Origin: Hyphomicrobiaceae bacterium
GTDB taxonomy: Bacteria > Pseudomonadota > Alphaproteobacteria > Rhizobiales > Hyphomicrobiaceae
NCBI GenBank assembly: GCA_021775715.1
Contig: JAJFHI010000314.1
Coordinates: forward strand, 1-9,704
Direction of reading: 5' to 3'
Length of the DNA: 9,704 nt
The notes beneath the pieces are model-generated. The model saw only the letters and a program-made list of their open reading frames with translations. It was not told the DNA's origin and did no database searches. Of this stretch, positions 1 through 5,911 are shown piece by piece; position 1 is the first letter of the stretch; each line of letters begins with the position of its first letter. The translations under genes and the position numbers were made by a program.

Positions 1-73
1 CGGACGACAGATGAACCTCAATCTCACGCAACAACCGCAGAATATCTTCGTCCGAATATCGCTTCCGAGCCAT
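1..73 (-). CDS. IS3-family transposase OrfA, N-terminal fragment (runs off window)
   Basis: OrfA of IS3-type elements is the helix-turn-helix DNA-binding part of the transposase. It is normally joined to the DDE catalytic OrfB by programmed -1 frameshifting. Only the first 24 residues are visible. They read MARKRYSDEDILRLLREIEV and onward, which I recognise as the usual start of a widespread proteobacterial OrfA group (a short basic run, then an acidic helix before the HTH). The ATG is the complement of 71-73. A purine-rich GGGGAGGA lies a few bases upstream on the minus strand and serves as ribosome binding site. Whether the element is intact cannot be judged. Confidence 0.75.
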   Translation of the reverse strand, partial: MARKRYSDEDILRLLREIEVHLSS

Positions 74-102
74 TAAACCATCCTCCCCAACTTGGTAGAG
101 TT

Positions 103-378
103 TTACAAAAATAATGGCTCAATTTTAAGGGGGAAGGACACAGGGCCACAAGCAGACATTTCCATCCAATTAGAGTAGATCAAGTCTTCGTTATTGCTGA
201 CCACAACACCATCAACGAAATCAAGTTCGCCATCTACTGTTATCGCAAAGGAGCTGTTTCTACCTTCCAAGTAATTGCCGCTTCGATCTCTGACAGTTTG
301 ATGGGCAATTGATAGGGCAATATGGCGATTTCTCGTATGGTCATATTCTTCGAAACCTGTTTCAGTGAAATGAGACGT
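103..378 (-). pseudogene. Start-less open frame truncated at the IS junction, unknown function
   Basis: On the minus strand one frame stays open from 378 down to a TAA at 103-105. It has no plausible start: an in-frame TAA lies just upstream at 379-381 and the first in-frame ATG is deep inside, near the IS boundary. The flanking-DNA part (378 to 141) encodes acidic, folded-protein-like sequence including FAITVDGELDFVDGVVVSNN. The last 12 or so codons are read inside the insertion sequence and are artificial. One explanation is a gene interrupted by the insertion whose beginning was lost or frameshifted. A short frame from an ATG at 431-433 (beginning MNHKRFRLHS) could be the displaced start if one base was gained near 365-372, but it has no good ribosome binding site. 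I do not recognise the family, and the open frame could be chance. Confidence 0.35.
116..140. repeat. Candidate IS terminal inverted repeat (left partner not in window)
   Basis: The segment between the orfA leader and the flanking DNA reads, on the minus strand from 140 inward, TGTCCTTCCCCCTTAAAATT. It ends about 40 bp before the OrfA start codon, the normal distance for an IS3-family end. The call is by resemblance and position only. Confidence 0.45.
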
Positions 379-499
379 TTACACCTTCGGTTCTTGTACG
401 TGTGCTGTGGAGTCTAAACCTCTTGTGGTTCATTTTTTTTCGGTATAGGCGGTAGGAGATTTTGTCATCCGCGTAGTCGAACGAGGTTAGGTAACTAGA

Positions 500-1117
500 T
501 TGACGCAGCATCGTTCCTACTTGCTGTATATCGTAGTCGCTGTCATCAATGTAGTTTTTGCTGCTGTTGTCATAACGACCGGTTCCTCACAGGCGCTCAT
601 ATATGAGAACGGCGTTCTAGAGACTATGCAGGAATTGTTGGCTGCCGCCGCGTTGGGTGTTTTTCTTTTTGCGGCGCTGTGGGGGCCTTTTTCTCCAATT
701 AAGACAGCTGGCGTGGCGTTATCATCGATACTCGCTATTGCGATTTTCAGAGAGATCGATTTTCGAACGTTGCACGTGGATGATCGTGTGGCGTTGCTAA
801 CTGATGCAAGCTTCCGCGATCCAATCGTCCTCACCTCAGTGGCACTCGTACTCGGGTATCTTTTCGTTCGGCGTGAACATTTCTATGCTTGGGTGCCATT
901 GTTATTTAATAGGAATGCTTTGCCGCTCTGGCTTGCTGGCGGGCTGTTGGTCGCAAGCATTCTCCAAGACGGCGGAGATGTTGTCGGCGGCATCGATGGC
1001 GAATTCTTTGAAGAAATGCTCGAGCTTAATGGTTATGTATTCCTGCTTGTCGCGGCGTGGCGGCATGCGTGGCTTGTGGTTTCGACATCGGTTTTGCTTG
1101 CGAACGAGCAATCGTAA
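500..1117 (+). CDS. Conserved-type integral membrane protein, unknown function
   Basis: This 205-residue protein has about six hydrophobic segments (roughly 8-28, 45-62, 68-83, 108-122, 141-155, 176-200), so it sits in the inner membrane. Between helices there are clustered acidic and polar residues: ENGVLETMQ at 36-44, FREIDFR at 83-89, an aspartate pair at 157/160 and FFEEMLELNGY at 169-179. I associate this layout (E-x-G-x-x-E-x-x-Q, then R-E-x-D) with an uncharacterised proteobacterial membrane family, but I cannot name it. The start is a TTG at 500. No ATG exists before residue 43, which would remove the first helix. The ribosome site (GAGG at 482-485, AGG at 487-489) is weak and distant. 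It appears monocistronic: left neighbour is IS debris and right neighbour is a repeat-bearing gap. No function is proposed. Confidence 0.7.
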   Translation: MTQHRSYLLYIVVAVINVVFAAVVITTGSSQALIYENGVLETMQELLAAAALGVFLFAALWGPFSPIKTAGVALSSILAIAIFREIDFRTLHVDDRVALLTDASFRDPIVLTSVALVLGYLFVRREHFYAWVPLLFNRNALPLWLAGGLLVASILQDGGDVVGGIDGEFFEEMLELNGYVFLLVAAWRHAWLVVSTSVLLANEQS

Positions 1118-1678
1118 TCTCGTCGAGTGCAGTTTCGCTGGCGACGATTGTGAGCATAAATCATCGAAATTCGATTGATGCCCTAGGTCAAATGCCTGGA
1201 TCCTAATTGCTGATGGCCTTTCGCAGGTGCTCCAATTCCGCTTCGGGTCAATATTGTCCGTCGCCGTGTGCAATGCCACTTCCGCTACTGGTTGAAGCAG
1301 ACATTCCGGTCGGTCGTGACCATCGTGGTGTGATGTCCGCTTTCTCTGCGAAGCGGCAGGCCCGAACCGGCAGCTGTTATACAAAAGCAGACATTATCGA
1401 ACATGTAGCGTGAAGGATTCACAGCCCCCTAGGTCAGGTCGGCTATTGAACGAATAACGGACTAAGAGGCGCGACAGTTAAAGACTGCACATGACCCAGT
1501 CCGGATGTAGGCATTCTTGTTGTTGAACAGCTGCCTGCGGCCGGAAACGGCCGTACATTCAGATTGCAGGGAAGAATACTTAAAGCCCTTCTACGACATT
1601 CACGTTCTGACGGTTATAGTTTCTTTTGGCCCAAAGCAGCTGTTCATTCGGCTGGTCGGTCGCCCCAGAGCGGCCGTT
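1118..1678. other. Gene-free stretch with repeat debris
   Basis: I see no supported gene here. Open frames on both strands are short, lack ribosome sites and cross the repeat. Besides copy A of the dispersed repeat, 1530-1560 and 1628-1690 carry GGCCG-rich, AAAGCAGCTGTTC-like sequence in the same style (AACGGCCGTACATTC and GAGCGGCCGTTC). The second block runs right up to the end of the DUF2306 gene. A small palindrome, ATCGAAATTCGAT, lies near 1163-1175. No terminator with a T-run is visible behind the gene ending at 1117. Confidence 0.5.
1279..1395. repeat. Dispersed intergenic repeat, copy A
   Basis: Two motifs recur in three gene-free parts of this window. Here unit Y (TTCCGCTACTGGTTGAAGCA, from 1279) is followed 54 bp later by unit X (ATGTCCGCTTTCTCTGCG, from 1333), which closes with TATACAAAAGCAGACATT. 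Copy B at 4273-4380 and copy C at 7746-7817 share these with scattered substitutions. No coding frame fits the segment. It looks like a degenerate non-coding element. Confidence 0.6.
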
Positions 1679-2323
1679 CTATGCATTCTTTGACAAGAGA
1701 AACCTGCGGACCAGAAACTCGGCAACCAACAAGTTGAGCACCCAGGCAAACACCATCATGCCATCTCGGAGGGGCCCTAACGGCTCTGCTCCGAAAACGA
1801 TAATCCAAGAAATTCCTACGAATGCCTGCGTTGATGCGCCCTGGCCGATTGCATAGGCCCGCAGCATTGAAGCACTGTGTTGGAATACGTTGCTGTACCG
1901 AATTGCGACAACAGCCGATCCGATCAAGCCGATCATTGTAGAGCCGAGGATCATCCGCACCAAATAGAGCAAGTTCCCCTGAAGCTCATTGGGGAATGTG
2001 TAATAATGAGTCATCCACAAGCCAGTTGCTGCGGATATGCAGCCAGCAATCGCTACCGTGCGACCAATAACTCGGTGGGTTGCCGGTTGATCGCGTCTTA
2101 CGCTTGGTAAGAACTGTACTGCGCCAAGGAGACAGAACAGGGAACTACTCAAAATGTGCAATACGATCGGCAACGGGGCGGCTAGTGCTCTTAGGTTTTC
2201 GGGGGCAACCGCCGGTCCGCCCGCAAGTTCGAGTACCCGGAACAACCCACCGAAAGCCGGAATAAAGGAATAGAGAATGATGGCGATGAGTATCGCCCAT
2301 TCGCGCCTGCCCAGGACTTTCAT
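1679..2323 (-). CDS. DUF2306-family membrane protein
   Basis: This 214-residue polytopic membrane protein has about six or seven hydrophobic segments. The features that identify it as DUF2306 are a histidine in a helix (LPIVLHILSSS, H56), then LLGAVQF with a basic loop, and the signature HRVIGR at 83-88, followed by a helix holding MTHYY (H106). The biochemical role of the family is unknown; the conserved histidines hint at cofactor or proton handling. I chose the ATG at 2321-2323 over a longer in-frame start at 2347. A good GAAAGG ribosome site (2331-2336) lies 7 bases upstream, and the extra residues look like leader sequence. The methyltransferase gene ends 97 bp upstream on the same strand, so the two may be co-transcribed. 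Confidence 0.8.
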   Translation of the reverse strand: MKVLGRREWAILIAIILYSFIPAFGGLFRVLELAGGPAVAPENLRALAAPLPIVLHILSSSLFCLLGAVQFLPSVRRDQPATHRVIGRTVAIAGCISAATGLWMTHYYTFPNELQGNLLYLVRMILGSTMIGLIGSAVVAIRYSNVFQHSASMLRAYAIGQGASTQAFVGISWIIVFGAEPLGPLRDGMMVFAWVLNLLVAEFLVRRFLLSKNA

Positions 2324-2420
2324 GAGATGACCTTTCGGCAGCCACACTTAAGCAAAGCGGGCCGTCTTTGGTTAGAGAGCTCTGCGCCCAATATTCGAGA
2401 TGGACCTGCATCGGGTTGTT

Positions 2421-3170
2421 CTATCCGGGCTTATGTGCCCAAAAAGCGAGACTGGATTGGCCCGCACACGCCCCAAGGTTGACGGGTTGAAACGCAACGT
2501 TTGACATTTCGCAATCACGCATCCAGCCGACGCCCTGTCGCTCCGTAATTGCCCATGTCCGCCAACGGAGCTGAACAAGCGCGCCGAAAAACGATCGCCG
2601 CGTCATACAAACGAACAACAGACCACCCGGCTTCAAGACACGTATCATCTCGGACAGTGCACAGCGCGGGTCCGGCAGGTGTTCAAGAACATGCGCGGCC
2701 ATGACGAGATCGAAGAACTGATCTGGGTAAGGGATTGAAAGGATGTCAGCCTGATTTAGAGTTAGTGACAGCTTAGCCTGCTTCATTGCAATGTTTGCCG
2801 TAGCCAGCATCTCACGCGACATGTCGATCCCATGACACTCAATTTGCTTTGGTAGAATGCTGGCCAGTGCGATTGATAGGGTTCCGCTTCCAACGCCGCA
2901 ATCCATCGCCCGTGCTGTGGAACCCGCGAGCGCAATGTGCGCACCGCTTGCCAATAGTGCCTCTCGATATGCGGCCTCCAGCTGAAAACGATGCGCTGTG
3001 CGCGGCCAATTTTCGGCAACGCCATCATATTGCCTCGCCATTACACAAGGAGTCCGGGCACCCCTGCTGATTTCGACGTGCCACGAGCCGAAGTCACGGC
3101 TTGCAATTGGGATCGTGTCCTGACCAGGCGGTCCGGTTTGTAGGCTTTTCATATTTTCCGTAACGCTCAT
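2421..3170 (-). CDS. Class I SAM-dependent methyltransferase, substrate unknown
   Basis: This 249-residue soluble enzyme is predicted to transfer the methyl group of S-adenosylmethionine. Class I motifs appear in order: motif I AMDCGVGSGT (88-97, a variant of D-x-G-x-G-T/S-G), the acidic ribose-binding residue in HGIDMSREML (D116), QADILSIPYP (D142) preceding a strand, the post-motif helix VLEHLPDP (161-168), and RVLKPGGLLFV (177-187). This layout is typical of the UbiE/COQ5-like Methyltransf_11/25 group, acting on small molecules, but the C-terminal part (tryptophan- and cysteine-rich, 202-245) is distinctive and no substrate can be named. Motif I has Cys-Gly-Val where Gly-Cys-Gly is usual; the key glycines remain. 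The ATG at 3168-3170 is my choice. GTG at 3218 and ATG at 3152 are alternatives, none with a strong ribosome site. It is divergent from the LysR gene, so it is a likely target of that regulator. Confidence 0.8.
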   Translation of the reverse strand: MSVTENMKSLQTGPPGQDTIPIASRDFGSWHVEISRGARTPCVMARQYDGVAENWPRTAHRFQLEAAYREALLASGAHIALAGSTARAMDCGVGSGTLSIALASILPKQIECHGIDMSREMLATANIAMKQAKLSLTLNQADILSIPYPDQFFDLVMAAHVLEHLPDPRCALSEMIRVLKPGGLLFVCMTRRSFFGALVQLRWRTWAITERQGVGWMRDCEMSNVAFQPVNLGACAGQSSLAFWAHKPG

Positions 3171-3238
3171 TGTATCCGGTAGCCTTGTCTGAAGGTGGTC
3201 ATGAGCTATGGGATACACTTACGCTGACTTATGCGAAA

Positions 3239-3266
3239 TTGCTTATTTTTGTCGATCTGGTATACG
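3239..3266 (+). promoter_or_regulatory. Weak sigma-70-like promoter candidate for the LysR gene
   Basis: TTGCTT (3239-3244) and TATACG (3261-3266) are separated by 16 bp between the divergent methyltransferase and LysR genes. Transcription would begin at about the ATG at 3273, giving a leaderless or near-leaderless message. That would fit the absence of a Shine-Dalgarno sequence there. Both boxes match consensus only partly. Confidence 0.3.
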
Positions 3267-3272
3267 AAAATA

Positions 3273-4157
3273 ATGGAGTGGCAAAGATCTGCATTCGATT
3301 GGAATCAGGCACGCGCCTTCTTGGTGACCGCCGAAGAAGGATCGCTGTCCGCGGCAGCACGGGCGCTCGGGCTAACACAGCCAACACTCAGTCGGCAGGT
3401 GGCGGGCTTGGAAGAGGCGCTCGGGGTAACGCTATTCGAAAGAACATCACGCGCGCTTTTGCTGACGCAGGCAGGGACAGAGTTGCTTGAACATTTTCGT
3501 AGCATGGGAAATTCGGCCAATCGCATATCCATCGCGGCGACCGGTCAATCTAAAACCATTACCGGGCATGTGGCGATCTCCGCCACTAACTTGATGGCGA
3601 CGCATTATCTGCCCCCGATCCTCATGGGGCTGAAGACAAAGGCACCGCGACTTCAGGTTGAAATAATCACGTCGAATCAGCTGAGTGATCTGCGGCGGCG
3701 GGAAGCTGATATCGCGATACGACATGCCCGCCCTAAAGACGAAAATCTGTTCGCCAAGCGTCTCCGTGACACCACTGCACATCTCTATGCCTCCTCGTCC
3801 TATCTTAAAGAAGTTGGCCGTCCGTCGAAGACCTCCGATTTCACCAAGATGCAATTCGTAGGTGTTGATCATCCCGAACGCCTTCTTGGTCCCTTGGCAT
3901 CACGAGGGCTCGATCTGACGACGGCGAATTTCAACTTTGTAACAGCCAGCGCAACCTTGTCCCTGGAGCTCATTCGGCAGGGGTTCGGAGTTGGCATCCT
4001 GCCCAAGGAGATAGCTGAGTGCTATCCAGAACTTGAAGACCCTTGGACAGATTTCGAACCGATCCAGATAGAAACCTGGTTGGTGGCCCATCGCGAACTT
4101 CGAACAAGTCCAAGAATTCGCCTTGTCTTCGATCTATTGTCCGATGGTATCGGTTAA
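3273..4157 (+). CDS. LysR-family transcriptional regulator
   Basis: This 294-residue protein is a LysR-type DNA-binding regulator. The winged HTH occupies about residues 9-68: FDWNQARAFLVTAEEGSLSA leads into the recognition helix LTQPTLSRQV and the LGVTLFERTSR wing, all close to the family consensus. A linker helix and a periplasmic-binding-protein-like effector domain follow (about 92-290), with HVAISATNLMATHYLPPIL at its start and the DIAIRHARP strand. The length is normal. The ATG at 3273 is preferred over the ATG at 3231, since the extra 14 hydrophobic residues do not belong to the family pattern; neither has a clear ribosome site. LysR regulators commonly control a divergent gene, here the methyltransferase and possibly DUF2306. 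The inducer is unknown. No convincing T-N11-A operator was identified. Confidence 0.92.
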   Translation: MEWQRSAFDWNQARAFLVTAEEGSLSAAARALGLTQPTLSRQVAGLEEALGVTLFERTSRALLLTQAGTELLEHFRSMGNSANRISIAATGQSKTITGHVAISATNLMATHYLPPILMGLKTKAPRLQVEIITSNQLSDLRRREADIAIRHARPKDENLFAKRLRDTTAHLYASSSYLKEVGRPSKTSDFTKMQFVGVDHPERLLGPLASRGLDLTTANFNFVTASATLSLELIRQGFGVGILPKEIAECYPELEDPWTDFEPIQIETWLVAHRELRTSPRIRLVFDLLSDGIG

Positions 4158-4272
4158 CGAAGCAGCAAACATCTCTCTTATTTGATTGAGCATCTGCAGC
4201 GAATGACCGCTTCGGAAGGATTTGCAGACGTTGTTCTTGCCGTGGGAATTGTACCCAGCCTGTATCGCCTCG

Positions 4273-4380
4273 ATGTCCGCTTCCTCTGCATTGCGGAAGC
4301 CCGCAATTATACAAAAGCGGACGTCGGGAAGAGTGGCGGTTCCTTGTCGGCTAAGTCCGCTGCTGGTGGAAGCTGACGTT
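4273..4380. repeat. Dispersed intergenic repeat, copy B
   Basis: Unit X (ATGTCCGCTTCCTCTGCA from 4273, closing with TATACAAAAGCGGACGTC) is followed by unit Y (GTCCGCTGCTGGTGGAAGCT from 4355). The order is reversed compared with copies A and C, as if the elements were parts of a longer alternating array. Just beyond lie two small inverted repeats, CGTCAC/GTGACG (4385-4402) and ACTGAC/GTCAGT (4423-4438), of unknown role. Non-coding. Confidence 0.6.
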
Positions 4381-4441
4381 AGTTCGTCACGCGGTAGTGA
4401 CGCTAAGGGCCAACAAAGGTCAACTGACTTTCGTCAGTCGT

Positions 4442-4606
4442 TCAGGGGGTCGTTCGCTGAAATACTGCAGTGGCGACGCCCATTGCGATCAACGCACTGC
4501 CGCTAAATCGTGACAGCCATGCATGGACCAAGGGCTTCGCGATCCGTTGTCTAGGTCGATCTGCTAAGAGGGCATATCCGTGTCTATTTAAGTCACGTAT
4601 AAACAT
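4442..4606 (-). pseudogene. C-terminal remnant of a LysE/RhtB-type exporter
   Basis: A 54-codon open frame on the minus strand ends at the TGA complementary to 4442-4444. Its second half reads PLVHAWLSRFSGSALIAMGV, which matches the closing amphipathic stretch and last membrane helix of LysE/RhtB amino-acid exporters (pattern W-L/V-N-R-x-x-G-x-x-L-I-x-x-G-V). A complete family member has about 200 residues and six helices; only the last helix is present, so this is a truncated relic. It begins right after the quinone reductase stop codon (TGA, 4619-4621) and happens to share its reading frame. An ATG at 4604-4606 exists but has no ribosome site. Deletion after insertion of the adjacent repeat debris is a possible cause. 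The match is by eye. Confidence 0.5.
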
Positions 4607-4618
4607 TAGTCGTTGGGC

Positions 4619-5209
4619 TCAGATGCCACGCCGTCCCATTCCTTCGACTTTCTTCATCCAAGGTTTCACTTTGTCCGCTCCGGCCTTGGTAACGGGCGCG
4701 AAATACATAATCTGAACAGGCTTTATCCCAGCAAAGTGGAAAATCTGCCCTTTAATCTGTCGCAGCAATGCCTTGCGATACAGCAATCCAAAGAAGAAGG
4801 CGGGCGTGTCACCGGTGACAATGGCGCGGGCTGTTCGCCCGTTCAGCATTGGCGTAGGCATGCCGCGCTTACGTATGCGTGTGTTATAGGCCCACCCCGG
4901 TAGGAACGTGCGATCAATCAATCCTTTCAGCTTTGCAGGCAATCCACCCCACCACATTGGTGTGGTCAAAACAATGTGCTGCGCCCATTCCACATCCGCC
5001 TGAAAGGCCTCTAGGCCAGGCTCCAATGGCTTGTGCTTGGCATATCCCGCAAAACCAAAATCTATATCGAAATCGAGATCATGCAGATGTGTCGTTCGCA
5101 CTTCGTGCCCTGCTGCTTGAGCCGCCTGGGCATAAGTTTCGGCAAATGCACGGGAGAGTGAAGTTTCGGCCGGATGGCCGTTCAGAACAAAGATGCGTTT
5201 GGCGGACAT
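4619..5209 (-). CDS. NAD(P)H:quinone oxidoreductase, flavodoxin-like fold (NQO1/MdaB/YwrO group)
   Basis: This 196-residue cytoplasmic flavoprotein of the Flavodoxin_2 family is expected to reduce quinones by two electrons using NAD(P)H, so avoiding semiquinone radicals. The N-terminal strand and phosphate loop read FVLNGHPAETS (7-17). The flavin-contacting segment is TPMWWGGLPAKLKGLIDR (83-100) followed by TFLPGWAY. A short basic segment RIRKRG (111-116) and a third conserved loop VTGDTP (131-136) complete the fold. Length is normal for the bacterial members. The start ATG (5207-5209) has GGA 6 bases upstream (TTGGAAATCCC). It lies 144 bp downstream of the cytochrome b561 gene on the same strand, behind a palindrome-rich spacer, so it may have its own promoter as well as operon read-through. 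Family membership is sure; the physiological quinone is inferred. Confidence 0.9.
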   Translation of the reverse strand: MSAKRIFVLNGHPAETSLSRAFAETYAQAAQAAGHEVRTTHLHDLDFDIDFGFAGYAKHKPLEPGLEAFQADVEWAQHIVLTTPMWWGGLPAKLKGLIDRTFLPGWAYNTRIRKRGMPTPMLNGRTARAIVTGDTPAFFFGLLYRKALLRQIKGQIFHFAGIKPVQIMYFAPVTKAGADKVKPWMKKVEGMGRRGI

Positions 5210-5238
5210 GGGATTTCCAATTGCTGGGGTTCATATTG

Positions 5239-5289
5239 ACCGTGAGTGCATTTGAGATGTGCGACGGACATTTTAAATGCACTCACGGT
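5239..5289. promoter_or_regulatory. Long palindrome upstream of the quinone reductase, probable operator
   Basis: CCGTGAGTGCATTT (5240-5253) is repeated as its exact reverse complement at 5275-5288; the flanking A5239/T5289 also pair. Within it sit two 11-bp dyads of one type, CATTTGAGATG (5249-5259) and CATTTTAAATG (5269-5279), whose centres are exactly 20 bp apart, about two helical turns, so two regulator dimers could bind one face. Inner bases ATGT/ACAT also pair, leaving a 7-base loop; as plus-strand RNA, with two G-U pairs, the stem reaches 22 pairs. An 8-bp direct repeat GTTCATAT (5229-5236 and 5293-5300) flanks the whole. No T-run follows on either strand, so an operator is more likely than a terminator. 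The site starts 30 bp upstream of the reductase ATG. Confidence 0.55.
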
Positions 5290-5304
5290 GCTGTTCATAT
5301 CGGA

Positions 5305-5325
5305 GGGATTTCTGTCGCAAATCCC
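5305..5325. promoter_or_regulatory. Short hairpin between cytochrome b561 and quinone reductase genes
   Basis: GGGATTT (5305-5311) and AAATCCC (5319-5325) are perfect 7-bp inverted arms around a 7-base loop. It lies 28 bp after the b561 stop on the minus strand. Without a following T-run it is not a standard intrinsic terminator; it could protect the upstream message from exonucleases or bind a regulator. Confidence 0.35.
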
Positions 5326-5353
5326 GCATCACCTACACGGCGAAAAATTGCCA

Positions 5354-5899
5354 CTAGCGGTCGACAGCCCCAAACCACATCCGCCGAAGCAGCCCATCAC
5401 GACGCACAAATTGGTGATAAAGCGCAGCGCCAATGTGAAGCACGAGAAGGGCGATCATGACCCTTGCTCCGATGCCGTGCGGGACGCGCGGTCTAAAATC
5501 CCAGAAGTCAGGAAGTTGCCCTTCGGCGCCGCCAAAGATAATCGGACCGGCTCCAGACAAAACAAACATGCCGATTCCGCTTGCGCCCATACCAATGATA
5601 ACGATGTAGAACATCCAGTGGACTAACGTCGCGCTGTAATGCTGCCAGCTTGGTGTGTCTGCGACCGGAGAGGGTTTTCGGTCCGCAAAAAACCACCACG
5701 CCAGACGTGCCAATGTGAGCAGGACGACAGTGATGGCAAGCGGTACGTGGGCGCTCAGGAGCTGCGCTTTGACCGCCAGATCGGTCGTGTAGGCCGCTCG
5801 AAAGCCCGAGCCAAGTGTCGCGACGATCAGCAGAGCGCTGATCCAGTGGATCGAAACCGCGACCGTCCCATACTGTGTTTCAGTAGATTTTAGTGACAT
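5354..5899 (-). CDS. Cytochrome b561 family protein (CybB/YceJ type)
   Basis: This 181-residue inner-membrane di-heme cytochrome has four helices. The likely heme ligands are H18 in SIHW, H51 in SAHVPLA, and the pair H155/H162 in VLHIGAALYHQF; H94 in LVHWMFY and H141 in VPHGIGAR are further conserved-type histidines. E. coli CybB of this family oxidises superoxide and passes electrons to ubiquinone, and others link periplasmic donors to the quinone pool. One of these roles is likely, but the sequence does not decide which. I chose ATG at 5897-5899, with an excellent GGGAGGG site 5-6 bases upstream, over the in-frame GTG at 5905. Only 12 bp separate it from the stop of the EF-hand/ABM gene, and the ribosome site abuts that stop, so the two are translated from one message. 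Confidence 0.9.
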   Translation of the reverse strand: MSLKSTETQYGTVAVSIHWISALLIVATLGSGFRAAYTTDLAVKAQLLSAHVPLAITVVLLTLARLAWWFFADRKPSPVADTPSWQHYSATLVHWMFYIVIIGMGASGIGMFVLSGAGPIIFGGAEGQLPDFWDFRPRVPHGIGARVMIALLVLHIGAALYHQFVRRDGLLRRMWFGAVDR

Positions 5900-5911
5900 C
5901 TTCACCCTCCC

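Larger units (their letters stand above)
1..140 (-). mobile_element. Terminal part of an IS3-family insertion sequence
   Basis: This is one end of an insertion sequence whose remainder lies beyond the left edge. The evidence is the first 24 codons of an IS3-type orfA on the minus strand (positions 73 to 1) and, outside it, a candidate terminal inverted repeat. Read on the minus strand inward from position 140, that repeat begins TGTCCTTCCCCC, the TG start and C-run style of several IS3-family ends. The outer boundary at 140 is my best estimate; the other end is not visible, so neither the inverted-repeat partner nor the 3-4 bp target duplication can be checked. Confidence 0.6.

Noticed and set aside
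902..1384. 160-codon open frame on the minus strand
   Set aside because: It lies antisense to the membrane protein gene for a third of its length and then across repeat copy A. Its translation is arginine- and histidine-rich without any domain-like pattern.
5239..5289. Intrinsic terminator of the cytochrome b561 operon
   Set aside because: The stem is strong but no T-run follows on the minus strand, and the nested equal-spaced dyads fit an operator better.
4879..5460. 193-codon open frame on the plus strand, and an overlapping one at 5246-5626
   Set aside because: Both are antisense to the quinone reductase and cytochrome b561 genes, which have clear family motifs and ribosome sites. The translations are low-complexity shadows that read through the palindrome.
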